Assembly: GCA_910586625.1 (NCBI GenBank)
Contig: CAJUIZ010000006.1
Location: forward strand, 1 to 64,000
DNA length: 64,000 nucleotides
Reading direction: 5' to 3'
Origin: an uncultured Christensenellaceae bacterium
GTDB lineage: Bacteria > Bacillota > Clostridia > Christensenellales > CAG-314
Below the pieces are notes generated by a model. The model was given only the letters and a program-made list of their open reading frames with translations. It did not search any database and was not told where the DNA came from. The translations under genes and the position numbers were made by a program. Position 1 is the stretch's first letter. Every line of letters begins with the position of its first letter. Below, piece after piece: positions 51,728 to 62,703 of the stretch.

Positions 51728-52116
51728 TTCGGTTACTCCTTAATACTTTACTTCGACGGTAAAAATATTCGATAACTCTACGAGTAAAGACGTTTCTTTT
51801 TGCTGCGTTACGCCCTACTCCGCTGCGGGACTAAACAAAGCCGCGCAGCGTATTATAAATTTATCTGTAAGTAAGTATAGCAAAAACTTTATAATAAATC
51901 AAGCGAATTATAATAAAAACTTTATTAAGTGCCGAATTTAATGAAAAATCTTTGTATTATGAGTGGCATAGTATTATACGAAAGCCAGATTTTAGCTATT
52001 GAATAGCAGAAAATACAAAACTGTGAATATTTTACACACAGAACTGTTGCACTTTATGCACCGCGCGGCCTGCATACGAATTCAGCAAATCGGCAAGCCG
52101 CCGCTGTTATTTCCGT
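51728..52116. other. Intergenic region between LysR gene and hemW
   Basis: 389 bases. It contains the LysR promoter and AT-rich direct repeats (TTATAATAAA at 51889-51898 and 51908-51917; AAAAACTTTAT at 51882-51892 and 51915-51925). No gene was seen. The hemW 3' side has no convincing terminator. Confidence 0.5.
51874..51902 (-). promoter_or_regulatory. Promoter of the LysR unit with overlapping direct repeats
   Basis: TTGATT (51897-51902), 17 bases, TATACT (51874-51879) on the minus strand. Direct repeats with a 19-base spacing overlap the -35 and could be a LysR operator; this is inferred. Confidence 0.6.
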
Positions 52117-53238
52117 CTAAGATATGTCGGTGAGAAGCTCGCATAAAATCGAGTTGGCAACGTAAATTTTGTCAGTCGGAAGCTTGACAAATCCGCGCTC
52201 CACCGCTAAGAACCCGCGTTCGGCAAGCGCCGCGGCATTGGGAAAGAAATGGAAAAATTCACAGCCGTAGCGATCGGCGAATTCGGCAAGCGACACTCCG
52301 TCGTCAAGGCGTAAGCCGAGCATAACGAATTCGTTAGCCTGTTCGCCGATACTTAGCGTTTGACAGTCGGCGCGCAAGCGTTCCGTCGGCGTTGACAAAT
52401 AGTCGGCTACGGAAAAGGGATTGGTATAGCGCACGTTGCCAACGAAACCGCTTGCGGCAGCCCCAAACGCGTAGTAGCGACCTTCCGTCCAGTAGTTGAG
52501 ATTGTGCCTGCACCGCCGCCCTGCGCGCGCAAAATTGGACGTTTCGTAACGAGTAAAACCGCAAGCGGCAAGGGCGTCGACGGCGCAGTCGTACATATCG
52601 GCAAGTTGATCGTCGGTGTAGGGGTATTGCTCCTTACACAGTCGGCACAAGGGCGAACCGTCGTGAAGCTCCAATGCGTAAACGCTCACGTGAGCAAGGG
52701 GCAGATTTGCCGCCGTTTCCACCGAACGGCGGAAGTCCGATTCGCTTTCCGGCAGTCCCAAAATAAGATCGGCGTTGACGTTATCGAAGCCGTGTTTACG
52801 CGCGAGTTCCAATGCGCGGACGAAATCGTCATAGCGGTGAATACGCCCTATACGCGCGAGAGTAGCGTCATTGACGCTTTGCAGTCCGAAGCTTAAACGA
52901 TTTACTCCGCTTGCGGCAAGGAAGGCAAGCAGGTCGTCCGTTACGCTTTCGGGGTTGCATTCGACGGACACTTCCGTAGCCCGAGACAAATCGAAACGGC
53001 CGCGTAACCGCGCAAACAGCCCGTCAAGGTACTTAGTATCCACCGACGACGGCGTGCCGCCGCCCAAATACACGGTGGAAATGCTCGCCTGCGGGTCGGA
53101 ATAACGGTCGATTTCTTCATACAGCTTGGCAAAGTACTTTTCTTGCAGACCGTAATCGCAACAGGACGAAAAAGCGCAGTATCCGCACCGCGCCTTGCAA
53201 AAGGGAATATGGACATAAATACCGCAGTTATTGTTCAT
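52117..53238 (-). CDS. hemW: Radical SAM heme chaperone HemW (oxygen-independent coproporphyrinogen oxidase family)
   Basis: 373 residues from the chosen start. Cluster motif CKARCGYCAF near residue 14, GGGTPSSV, and the HemN-like C-terminal domain (YEISNFARAGRRCRHNLNYW-like region). HemW proteins deliver heme; they lack the coproporphyrinogen oxidase activity of HemN, and the short N-terminus fits HemW. A longer frame opens upstream, but the ATG at 53238 gives the family start (MNNNCGIYVHIPFC). It overlaps the preceding gene by 11 bases. Confidence 0.9.
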   Translation of the reverse strand: MNNNCGIYVHIPFCKARCGYCAFSSCCDYGLQEKYFAKLYEEIDRYSDPQASISTVYLGGGTPSSVDTKYLDGLFARLRGRFDLSRATEVSVECNPESVTDDLLAFLAASGVNRLSFGLQSVNDATLARIGRIHRYDDFVRALELARKHGFDNVNADLILGLPESESDFRRSVETAANLPLAHVSVYALELHDGSPLCRLCKEQYPYTDDQLADMYDCAVDALAACGFTRYETSNFARAGRRCRHNLNYWTEGRYYAFGAAASGFVGNVRYTNPFSVADYLSTPTERLRADCQTLSIGEQANEFVMLGLRLDDGVSLAEFADRYGCEFFHFFPNAAALAERGFLAVERGFVKLPTDKIYVANSILCELLTDIS

Positions 53239-53644
53239 CTTCGTGATTATCGGGTTGCTCCGCTTCGTCGGCGGATTGCTCGGAAGCGTTTGCCAACGGT
53301 TTGACATCGTCTTCTATCCAGCTTTTAAGAACGAATTCCTTAACAAGCATAAGCGTCAAAGTTTTATGCTTGGGGTAACTGCGAATGCAAAGCACCGAAA
53401 CTACCGGACACGCAACGGACAAAACGAACAATACGCCGCCAAACGCGTACAGTACGACGCGCATATCGGTACCCATATTTTCATAAAACAATGCCATACA
53501 CAAAAACAGTATCGCCGCGCACAAAAAGAGGCAGGTTACGAAAATTATGCTCGTACGCATATACCTACGTATTGCTCTCTTACTTTTCCGTAAAAAATAT
53601 CTTTTTTCAAGCGATAACACTTCCTTTTGTAATTTCAAACACAA
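53228..53644 (-). CDS. Hypothetical membrane protein
   Basis: 138 residues if it starts at a TTG; the first in-frame ATG (53560) would give 110 residues. No family recognised. A basic N-terminus (KRYFLRKSKRAIRRYMR) is followed by two hydrophobic helices at about residues 31-55 and 62-86 and an acidic, low-complexity C-terminus. Neither start has a strong ribosome site; the ATG has AGG five bases upstream. It is coupled to hemW. Confidence 0.55.
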   Translation of the reverse strand: MCLKLQKEVLSLEKRYFLRKSKRAIRRYMRTSIIFVTCLFLCAAILFLCMALFYENMGTDMRVVLYAFGGVLFVLSVACPVVSVLCIRSYPKHKTLTLMLVKEFVLKSWIEDDVKPLANASEQSADEAEQPDNHEDEQ

Positions 53645-53672
53645 CGGTTCGCCGTGTTGCGCGGAAACGTGT

Positions 53673-54233
53673 TTACTTTACCAATACGTAATAATCGTAA
53701 TACTTTGTGCCGTCGTGCCCTATTAGCGGCTCGTCGGACTTGACAAAGCCCAAGGAAGCTAACGCCTGAGCGCGTTCGACCGCACCTGAAACCGCCTTGG
53801 TGGCGAGCATAGAACAGCCGAACAGGTCGAAAGACGGCTTTGCTATAAGCGACAAAATGCTGCGAATTATCGGAGATTTTTCGTAATCGCTGCGCAAATC
53901 CAGCCTAAGCAGACCGCAATCAGTAAAAAAGTCATTTTCGTCACGCTTGAATTCTTCTATCGTGCCGATAGCTTGGTTTGTCGCCCTGTCTACTATTGCA
54001 AAGCGGACAAACCAACCGTTTTTGTACGCTTCCTGCCAAAAATTCAGCGCGGCGCGCATACGTTCGAGCGTAGTATAGTAAAAATCGTCTCCGTGGCAGT
54101 TGTCGGCGTTAAAAAACGGCACGGCGTTTTTGTCGGAGTACACTTCCAGTAAGCTGTGCAAATCGGCTTCGGACACCAAACGCAGCACAAATTCGTCGTT
54201 GTGAAATTCGGGACAGGATTGATAAACGTTCAT
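53673..54233 (-). CDS. GNAT-family N-acetyltransferase
   Basis: 186 residues. The RimJ/RimL-like fold is shown by FVLRLVSEADLHSLLEVYSD at the N-terminus, AIGTIEEF, LRLDLRSDYE and the late MLATKAVSGAVERAQALASL-GFV helix-strand. The acetyl-CoA loop is not a classic QxxGxG/A. Substrate unknown. The frame runs far upstream into lepA, but that part is a shadow; the ATG at 54233 has AGGAG 10 bases before it. It follows lepA by 17 bases. Confidence 0.85.
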   Translation of the reverse strand: MNVYQSCPEFHNDEFVLRLVSEADLHSLLEVYSDKNAVPFFNADNCHGDDFYYTTLERMRAALNFWQEAYKNGWFVRFAIVDRATNQAIGTIEEFKRDENDFFTDCGLLRLDLRSDYEKSPIIRSILSLIAKPSFDLFGCSMLATKAVSGAVERAQALASLGFVKSDEPLIGHDGTKYYDYYVLVK

Positions 54234-54250
54234 AATACGGTTGCTCCTAT

Positions 54251-56050
<1,800 letters not shown>

Positions 56051-56101
56051 AAAATAACTTCCCGTGTGCTATACATTTGATAAAAGACCGACCTTATCGC
56101 G

Positions 56102-56962
56102 TTACAGTACGTCCCAAACACCGTGGAACAGGTAAACGAACGCATACGTCAGAATTTTGCTTACGAAATATATTATAAGAGTTTTCCGTCCGCACGCGGT
56201 AACGACGCGGACATACTTGGGATTGACGGAAGGAAACAGCGTGCGTTTTTCCTTATAGACTATTCCGCCCAAAAACGCTCCTAACAAAAACCAGCCGAAA
56301 TCGGGGAAAAATGCGCGGTAATCCATACCCCTGAAACGACCGTACGCTTCGCCGCTGTGCTCCGCAAGGAAAAACCAATGGGAATTTTCGCTTGTCCAAG
56401 GCTGTTTTTTGGCGCAATAACCCGCAAGTAAAACTGCGACAATTACAGCGAACATAACGACGCCGAACAGGTTCTTTTGCCGATTTTTTACGCATTTATC
56501 CTTAATCCACGATATAACCGACCACAGAAATACCGAAAGCGCGATTACGTGAATTACGTTGAAATACACCATTATATGCCGTTTTAACACTACGGACACG
56601 ACAAAGCAGCCCAATGTGAAAAATACCGACGCGCCCATCAATTTCAGCGAGCGGTTGAAATTGTTTTTGGAGAAGCTGCACGACAACCCCGCGGTAAATA
56701 TAAACAAAATTACGACAGCCGGCTGACAGACCGCGCGCAGCGCGCTCGAAGCATATTTGCAGGAAAAATCGTACAACGCCTGAAAAAATGCCGTCTTGTA
56801 GTTTCCGCCCGCGTCGACGCGTATATCGTTGAGCGTGTGGTCCCACACCACCGCCAATATCATCATACCGCGCAAAAAGTCCACTTCCCAAACGCGCTGT
56901 TTGGCAGGCTGAACGGCCGATAAAGTTCTGCCGTCGAAATTTTTCTGCAATTTGTGTTTCAC
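56102..56962 (-). CDS. Heparan-alpha-glucosaminide acetyltransferase-like membrane protein (DUF1624)
   Basis: 286 residues, about eight transmembrane helices. The N-terminal WEVDFLRGMMILAVVWDHTLND matches the HGSNAT catalytic-domain/DUF1624 family, which transfers acyl groups across the membrane. The bacterial substrate is unknown. The start is GTG with no Shine-Dalgarno; a TATAAT box ends 7 bases before it, so the transcript is probably leaderless. Confidence 0.85.
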   Translation of the reverse strand: MKHKLQKNFDGRTLSAVQPAKQRVWEVDFLRGMMILAVVWDHTLNDIRVDAGGNYKTAFFQALYDFSCKYASSALRAVCQPAVVILFIFTAGLSCSFSKNNFNRSLKLMGASVFFTLGCFVVSVVLKRHIMVYFNVIHVIALSVFLWSVISWIKDKCVKNRQKNLFGVVMFAVIVAVLLAGYCAKKQPWTSENSHWFFLAEHSGEAYGRFRGMDYRAFFPDFGWFLLGAFLGGIVYKEKRTLFPSVNPKYVRVVTACGRKTLIIYFVSKILTYAFVYLFHGVWDVL

Positions 56963-56969
56963 GATAACA

Positions 56970-56998
56970 ATTATATATCATTAACCGACTTTTGTCCA
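56970..56998 (-). promoter_or_regulatory. Promoter of the DUF1624 gene (leaderless arrangement)
   Basis: TGGACA (56993-56998), 17 bases, TATAAT (56970-56975) on the minus strand, with the GTG 7 bases further. Confidence 0.7.
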
Positions 56999-57055
56999 GT
57001 TATAGACGCGTGTTTTTGCAACGCAAGAAACGCGGACTGACGGCGGACAAATAGG

Positions 57056-57084
57056 TTGCAATTTGAGCGTATATATTATATAAT
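57056..57084 (+). promoter_or_regulatory. Promoter of the glycerophosphodiesterase/repeat-protein unit
   Basis: TTGCAA (57056-57061), 17 bases, TATAAT (57079-57084), about 40 bases before the start codon. Confidence 0.75.
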
Positions 57085-57121
57085 TAGCATATAGTAAAAA
57101 CACTTAGGAGCGCGCTGCGAA

Positions 57122-57871
57122 ATGATACGACAAGAATACAAATGGTTAACGGACGTATATGTAGCTCACAGGGGATTGTTCGACAACGGCAACGGTATTC
57201 CCGAAAATTCCATTCCCGCATTTGAAAAAGCCGCCGAGAACGGGTTCGGCATAGAAACGGACGTTCAAATGAGCAAAGACGGCGTTTTGGTAGTATTTCA
57301 CGACGATACACTGAAAAGAATGACAGGCGCGGAAGGCAAGCTGACGGATTATACTTTCGACGAGCTGCGCAAAATGCGGCTTGCCAACACCGATTGCGTT
57401 ATACCCACCTTTCAAGAATTTTTACAAGCGGCAAACGGCGTTAACCTTGTAGTGGAAATAAAAACTCACGACGATATAGGCGAAGTGGAACGCAAAACGT
57501 ACGAAGCGTTGAAAGGTTACAAGGGCAACTACTGCGTGGAATCCTTTAACCCGTTTATTATACGCTGGTTCAAGAAAAACGCGCCGTCGGTTATACGCGG
57601 AACGCTTTCCTGCGACTATGCCAACGCGCCTTGGAGCCGCTTTAAGAAAAATCTGCTTGCAAACCTTAAACTGTGCAAATGGAACGGCAGTCAGTTTATC
57701 GCATACGACGCGAAAGCGGTAGCCAAGAACAAAGCGGTAAAAAAATTCGGCAAAAAAATTCCCATTATTTGCTGGACGATTAAAAGCCAAGCCGAATACG
57801 ACGAATTGTCTCCCTACTTCGACAATATGATATTCGACTCTTTCGTTCCCGAACGCCGCGACTTGCAGTAA
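57122..57871 (+). CDS. Glycerophosphodiester phosphodiesterase
   Basis: 249 residues, GDPD-family TIM barrel. Motifs: VAHRGLFDNGNGIPENSIPAF with catalytic His/Glu, GIETDVQMSKDGVLVVFHDDTL, VVEIKTH and a late IICWTIKSQ. It cleaves glycerophosphodiesters to glycerol-3-phosphate and alcohol. No signal peptide, so it acts in the cytoplasm. A TTAGGAG site lies about 11 bases before the ATG. The large repeat-protein gene follows after 61 bases with no visible promoter of its own, so they are probably one unit. Confidence 0.93.
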   Translation: MIRQEYKWLTDVYVAHRGLFDNGNGIPENSIPAFEKAAENGFGIETDVQMSKDGVLVVFHDDTLKRMTGAEGKLTDYTFDELRKMRLANTDCVIPTFQEFLQAANGVNLVVEIKTHDDIGEVERKTYEALKGYKGNYCVESFNPFIIRWFKKNAPSVIRGTLSCDYANAPWSRFKKNLLANLKLCKWNGSQFIAYDAKAVAKNKAVKKFGKKIPIICWTIKSQAEYDELSPYFDNMIFDSFVPERRDLQ

Positions 57872-57932
57872 GCCGCACTACCGCATGCAAGCAAACGCTA
57901 TGCAAAGCTAAACACCACTTCACGGAGACGCT

Positions 57933-60900
57933 ATGAACAGAGTACTGGTATTTTTCTTAGGAATGTTGTTCGGAATAATATTTATATTCGCAGCCTTGGC
58001 GGGCGGTATTTACATTGCCGTAACGGTTGTAAAACCGTCGGACATTTCGGCTGAGAGCGAAAAATTTCTCGGCGACCTTGCGAATATGTCTCTCTTGGAT
58101 ATGGCTAAAAACATTGTCGAGCTATATCAGACAAAAATAGGCGTTCGCGACGAAGAAACGGGACGATACTTTACCTTGGGCGAATTCTTGACCAAATACA
58201 ACATAAGCGACGAAAAGGCTTTCGGTATGAAGCTGCCCCAAGAAGTGCTGGATATTCCTGCGTTCGAGTTCTTTAACTCCAACAACGGATTTGACAACGC
58301 TATGGCGCAGATAAAGGTGAGCGCGCTGCCGGCAATATTAAATATGTTCGGACAAAGCTCAGATAACGGCGAAAACGGCGCGGCTTTTTCGGACGATGTA
58401 ATAAAAGAGCTGTCCAATTACAGCCTGTCCGACCTGCTTGCGGAAGACAAGGGAATAAATTACGTATTTCAAAACGTGGCGTTCGCAGACGTACTTCCGT
58501 CGTCCTTTCCCGAAGAAAACAGCGACAACAAGCTGATGTGGGCGGTAGGTCAAACCAAAATAGGCAAACTGCTCGACGGGATGTCCGGTACGGGCAATAT
58601 ATTTGCTCAGCTTAAAGACGGCGGCGCATTCGCAACGCTCGGCGCGCTGTCCGTACTCGACATTGCGGGCGACAGCCAATACGTGCGCGCAATACTCGGA
58701 GAAAGCGCGCTTGCCGCCTTCGTGGACGACAGCGGCAATCTCAACTTCGACTCGGTAATCAACGGTATAAGTCTCGGCGGACTGTTGGGCTGCCAAATGC
58801 GCTTGTTGCCGTACGACCAAGAAACGTTCGAAACGTATTTGACGGACGGAAACGTTACGGTTGCCAAGGTGACTTCGAACGGAAAAGTTATGTACGCCAA
58901 AGGCATACAAGACGGCGCGGAAGCAACTTGGAACGAAGCGGACGACTGCGGCAAAGCGGAGCATATTCACGACGACGCGTGCAACGCCGACGGTAATTGC
59001 GCGCAGGAAGAACACGCGCATACGGCGGATTGCTTTGCGTACGCGTGGTACTCTACCGCCGCCTGTACTTCCAATCACGACCACGTAGACGAAATGGAAA
59101 AGGACGGACAGTATTATCCGCGCGTTCAAGGGCTGTACGCCGTTTTAGCAAACCTGTCGATGGCGGACCTTACAAACGGAGACTCCAACGCGCTGTTCGA
59201 CAAAATAAAGGAACTGAAAATATCCGATTTATTTGCCGCAGGCGAAACGAGCGGAGTTATTGCCAACCTATCGGATATGACGATAAACGAACTTATGAAC
59301 GGCGGATTGGAAAGTATTTATCTCGGTACGGCGCTGAGCTATTCGCGCAAGCAATGCCAAGCGCCGAGCGGGACGGTAAGTGAAATTCGCGCAGGCGCGG
59401 ACACTGCCGAAATACGCTTTTACCTGTGGGAAAACGACGACAAAACGATGCTTTTGTCCGACGACAGCGAACATTGGTACGAAGGCCGCGTCGACTGCAA
59501 AAAAGCCGATTGCGAACACCGCTTCGCCGACTGCTACGGCTACGTGTGGTACACAAGCGAACACTACGACAACCAAGTTGCCGGTATAAGCGCAAGACTG
59601 GCGAGCAAAACGGTAAAAGAGCTTACGTCCATTAACCGAATTGTGTCGTCACTTACCTTGTCAGACGTGTTAGATCCCGTACCGAGCATATTGAAGTCGC
59701 TTGCCGATACTTCCATAAGCGAGCTCGGAACGGCTATCGACAGTATGTATCTCGGAGAGCTGTTGGGCTACAAGCATATGTTGGACTGCAAACAAACGCA
59801 CGAACACGCGGACGAATGCTACGGTTGGTTCGAAGCGAACTGCGGCGACGACAGCCACGCACACACGGACGAGTGCTACTCCAAGCCTGCAGAAGGACTG
59901 CTTGCCAAGTTTGCCGATAAGCGAATAAGTCAGCTGAATACAATAGGAGACACGGTAAAGGAGTTAACTCTTGCCGACGTATTAGACCCCGTTCCATCGA
60001 TGCTTGCCGACCTTGCCGACACACAAATAGGCGAATTGGGCAACAAGCTGAACGATATGTACGTAGGCGCGGCAATGGGATACGTACGTAACGAAAAAGA
60101 CGGAACACAGTATACCGACGAATCAACTGCGGACGGAGAAGTTAAAAGCGACGGCAACGCCTTCGTAAAAACGGACAACGGCAAATGGTACGAAGCGGAG
60201 CTTACCTGTAAGGACAGTCATACGCACTTTGCCGCGTGTTACGAATACGTGTGGTATACCGACTCGACGTATACAGAAAAACCCACGGGCGTAAACAAGG
60301 CGTTTTGCAATTACACATTAAGCAGTATATCCAACGCGACAAACGAGCTTACTCTTGCGAAATTGGGCATAGATACCAACGGAAACAAGATATTGGACAG
60401 CGTAAAGGACGAAAAGATTACAGATATCGGCAGCAAAATAAGCAACCTGAAAATGGGCGTAGCGTTGGGATACGCAGATTATACCGACAAACCGTTATGC
60501 GGCAACGCGTCCCACGCGCACAGCGGCGACTGCTACGGCTGGCTGGAAGAATGCGGCAAAACGGATTGCAGCCACGGACAGCATTTTGCATTGGACGGCA
60601 AGAATTACGTCAAAGTAAAGGGACTTAGCGCAAAAATCGCCGACAAATCGATAGCCGACTTGGGACAGGGAAACGCAATAAGCGGCATTACCGAAACGCT
60701 GACGATAGGCGACCTTATAGACAGCGGAATGATGGATATAGGCGCGGACGCCAATAACTACAAGTTTGCACTGCTTTCCGCTGCGTGCGTAGAAAATACG
60801 CATACGTTCACCGAAGGCGCGCAGACGTTCGGGTGCAGTTTCCAAGATTTTATGACCTACTCCGCCGCTTACAAGTTGACTCACGGCACGACCGTGACCG

Positions 60901-61031
60901 CGCGGGAATACTGGGAAAAATGTCACGAGAACTCCGATATGACGGAAGCGGAAAAAACGGCTCACCGCGACGAATGGAAGAACGCCACTCTCAACGAATT
61001 TATGAATACTTTACTGCAAGCCATCAACTGA
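57933..61031 (+). CDS. Large membrane-anchored Cys/His-repeat protein of unknown function
   Basis: 1032 residues, not recognised. One N-terminal hydrophobic helix (about residues 4-33) acts as signal or anchor; no LPXTG or C-terminal helix follows. The rest is built of leucine-rich modules of the kind LTLADVLDPVPSMLADLADT ending in MYLGxxxGY, near residues 427, 573, 678, 806 and 920. Five Cys/His inserts alternate with them (about 339-390, 521-541, 619-652, 759-779 and 855-885), for example CKQTHEHADECYGW and CGNASHAHSGDCYGW. Such Cx4HxHx3C motifs occur in other Firmicutes surface proteins and may bind metal or form disulfides. A GGAG site is 5 bases before the ATG. A role at the cell surface is inferred. 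Confidence 0.85.
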   Translation: MNRVLVFFLGMLFGIIFIFAALAGGIYIAVTVVKPSDISAESEKFLGDLANMSLLDMAKNIVELYQTKIGVRDEETGRYFTLGEFLTKYNISDEKAFGMKLPQEVLDIPAFEFFNSNNGFDNAMAQIKVSALPAILNMFGQSSDNGENGAAFSDDVIKELSNYSLSDLLAEDKGINYVFQNVAFADVLPSSFPEENSDNKLMWAVGQTKIGKLLDGMSGTGNIFAQLKDGGAFATLGALSVLDIAGDSQYVRAILGESALAAFVDDSGNLNFDSVINGISLGGLLGCQMRLLPYDQETFETYLTDGNVTVAKVTSNGKVMYAKGIQDGAEATWNEADDCGKAEHIHDDACNADGNCAQEEHAHTADCFAYAWYSTAACTSNHDHVDEMEKDGQYYPRVQGLYAVLANLSMADLTNGDSNALFDKIKELKISDLFAAGETSGVIANLSDMTINELMNGGLESIYLGTALSYSRKQCQAPSGTVSEIRAGADTAEIRFYLWENDDKTMLLSDDSEHWYEGRVDCKKADCEHRFADCYGYVWYTSEHYDNQVAGISARLASKTVKELTSINRIVSSLTLSDVLDPVPSILKSLADTSISELGTAIDSMYLGELLGYKHMLDCKQTHEHADECYGWFEANCGDDSHAHTDECYSKPAEGLLAKFADKRISQLNTIGDTVKELTLADVLDPVPSMLADLADTQIGELGNKLNDMYVGAAMGYVRNEKDGTQYTDESTADGEVKSDGNAFVKTDNGKWYEAELTCKDSHTHFAACYEYVWYTDSTYTEKPTGVNKAFCNYTLSSISNATNELTLAKLGIDTNGNKILDSVKDEKITDIGSKISNLKMGVALGYADYTDKPLCGNASHAHSGDCYGWLEECGKTDCSHGQHFALDGKNYVKVKGLSAKIADKSIADLGQGNAISGITETLTIGDLIDSGMMDIGADANNYKFALLSAACVENTHTFTEGAQTFGCSFQDFMTYSAAYKLTHGTTVTAREYWEKCHENSDMTEAEKTAHRDEWKNATLNEFMNTLLQAIN

Positions 61032-61051
61032 TAATTACAGGTTATTAACGC

Positions 61052-61086
61052 AAAAAAATCTCTCCGTTTATATCGGAGAGATTTTT
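61052..61086. terminator. Bidirectional terminator after the repeat protein
   Basis: A strong stem, AAAAAAATCTCTCCG (61052-61066) with CGGAGAGATTTTTT (61073-61086), serves both the plus-strand repeat-protein gene and the convergent flavoprotein gene. Confidence 0.9.
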
Positions 61087-61115
61087 TATAAGGCAACGAT
61101 ATACAAATTAAAACG

Positions 61116-62702
61116 TTAACCGAGCCGCTTTGCCAACGCCATAGCTACGCGCAGACCGTCCACCGCCGACGATACTATGCCGCCCGCGTACCCCGCGCCT
61201 TCGCCTGCGGGATACAGGTTGCGGATATTGCTTTGAAAACCGTCGCCGCGTGTTATCCTGACGGGTGAAGACGTGCGCGTTTCCACGCCTGTTAACAGTC
61301 CGTAATCCGCAAAGCCTTTTATTTTGCCGTTGAAGTACGCAAGCGAGCTTGCAAGGTCGTCGGAAATCGCCTTGGGAAGCAGGCTGCGAAGATTGGCTAA
61401 TTGGATACCGCGCGGATAGCTTGGAGTTATTACCGCCGAAGCGGACGGGACGTCCGCTATGAAATCGGCGGCGTTTTGACAGGGCGCGACATAATTGCCG
61501 CCGCCCAAGCCGTATGCCTTGCGCTCCAAATCGCGCTGAAAGCGCAACCCCGAAAATACGTCCTTGCCGTATCCGAAGGCAGCCAAATCGTCGGCGTTGA
61601 CCGTTACGACAATTGCGCTGTTGCTGTTGGGCGCGTTACGCGCGTAGTCGCTCATACCGTTGACAACCAACGCTTCGAGTTCGCTCGAAGCGGCGACTAC
61701 CGTTCCGCCCGGGCACATACAGAAACTGTAACAGCCGCGGCCGTCGGGGCAGTTGTTTACCAGCTTGTAGCTTGCCGAGCCTAAATCGCGGTGAGATGCG
61801 AACAGCTCGCCGTACTGAGCCTTGTTTATAAATTCGCGCTCGTGTTCTATGCGCAGACCCACGGCGAAGGGCTTGAAGCTCATATCCGCCCCGCGCGAGT
61901 ACAGCGTTTGAAACGTATCGCGCGCGCTGTGTCCGCAAGCCAAAATTACGAAATCTGCGGATATACGCTTTATTTCGCCGTTTGCATTTATTTCAACGCC
62001 CGTAACAACTCCGTCCGATACGGAAAAATCGGTTACAGCCGTATCGAACAGAAACTTGCCGCCGTGAGAAATTATGCGGTCGCGCATATTCGCTACGAGC
62101 GGTTTAAGCTTGTCCGTACCGATATGTGGAAGCGCGGACGTAAGAATATCCCGCGGCGCGCCGAAACGCACAAGCTCGTCGAATACGGTGTAGATAAGGG
62201 GCGACGACGTGCCTGTTGTCAGCTTGCCGTCGGAAAAAGCTCCCGCTCCGCCCAATCCGAACTGAACGTTGCAATTCTCGTCCAATTGTCCGCCGCCGAA
62301 AAAGCCGTTTACCTTGCCTTCGCGCTGCGCGATATCCGAACCGCGTTCGATTACCGTAACGTCTAAACCGCATTTGACGAGATAAAGAGCGGCGAACAGT
62401 CCCGCAGGGCCCGCGCCCACTACGACGCAGCGTTTGTCCGTTGCAAGCTTCGGGACACTGTTAAGTACGTTTACCTGCGGACGGTATGCGGCGGCGTTAG
62501 ACGGAATCGCGTCCGTTTGCACCACGTACGAGCATACGAAACGGACGGCGGACTTGTCTCGCGCGTCAACGCTGCGCTTGTGCAGCCGCCAATCGTCTAT
62601 CTGTGACGGCTTGACGTTTAACGACTTGGAAATACGCCGCAACGCTTCCTGCTCGGACGCGCCTATCGGAATATTGATTGGTTTTGTAAGATAAAGAGCC
62701 AT
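61116..62702 (-). CDS. Uncharacterised FAD-dependent dehydrogenase (COG2509-like)
   Basis: 528 residues. A Rossmann FAD site VVGAGPAGLFAALYL near residue 90 follows an N-terminal domain rich in charged residues. Family features are ENCNVQFGLGGAGAFSDGKL and ILACGHSARDTFQTL, and the C-terminal YPAGEGAGYAGGIVSSAVDG flavin contact. Substrate unknown; relatives are annotated only as FAD dehydrogenases. The frame extends 23 codons upstream into the next gene, but the ATG at 62702 gives the family start (MALYLTKPINIPIG). It lies one base after the next gene's stop. Confidence 0.9.
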   Translation of the reverse strand: MALYLTKPINIPIGASEQEALRRISKSLNVKPSQIDDWRLHKRSVDARDKSAVRFVCSYVVQTDAIPSNAAAYRPQVNVLNSVPKLATDKRCVVVGAGPAGLFAALYLVKCGLDVTVIERGSDIAQREGKVNGFFGGGQLDENCNVQFGLGGAGAFSDGKLTTGTSSPLIYTVFDELVRFGAPRDILTSALPHIGTDKLKPLVANMRDRIISHGGKFLFDTAVTDFSVSDGVVTGVEINANGEIKRISADFVILACGHSARDTFQTLYSRGADMSFKPFAVGLRIEHEREFINKAQYGELFASHRDLGSASYKLVNNCPDGRGCYSFCMCPGGTVVAASSELEALVVNGMSDYARNAPNSNSAIVVTVNADDLAAFGYGKDVFSGLRFQRDLERKAYGLGGGNYVAPCQNAADFIADVPSASAVITPSYPRGIQLANLRSLLPKAISDDLASSLAYFNGKIKGFADYGLLTGVETRTSSPVRITRGDGFQSNIRNLYPAGEGAGYAGGIVSSAVDGLRVAMALAKRLG

Positions 62703-62703
62703 A

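Noticed and set aside
57933..61031. CRISPR-like or tandem DNA repeat within the large protein gene
   Set aside because: The repeat is at protein level; DNA copies are too diverged and too widely spaced for a CRISPR array.
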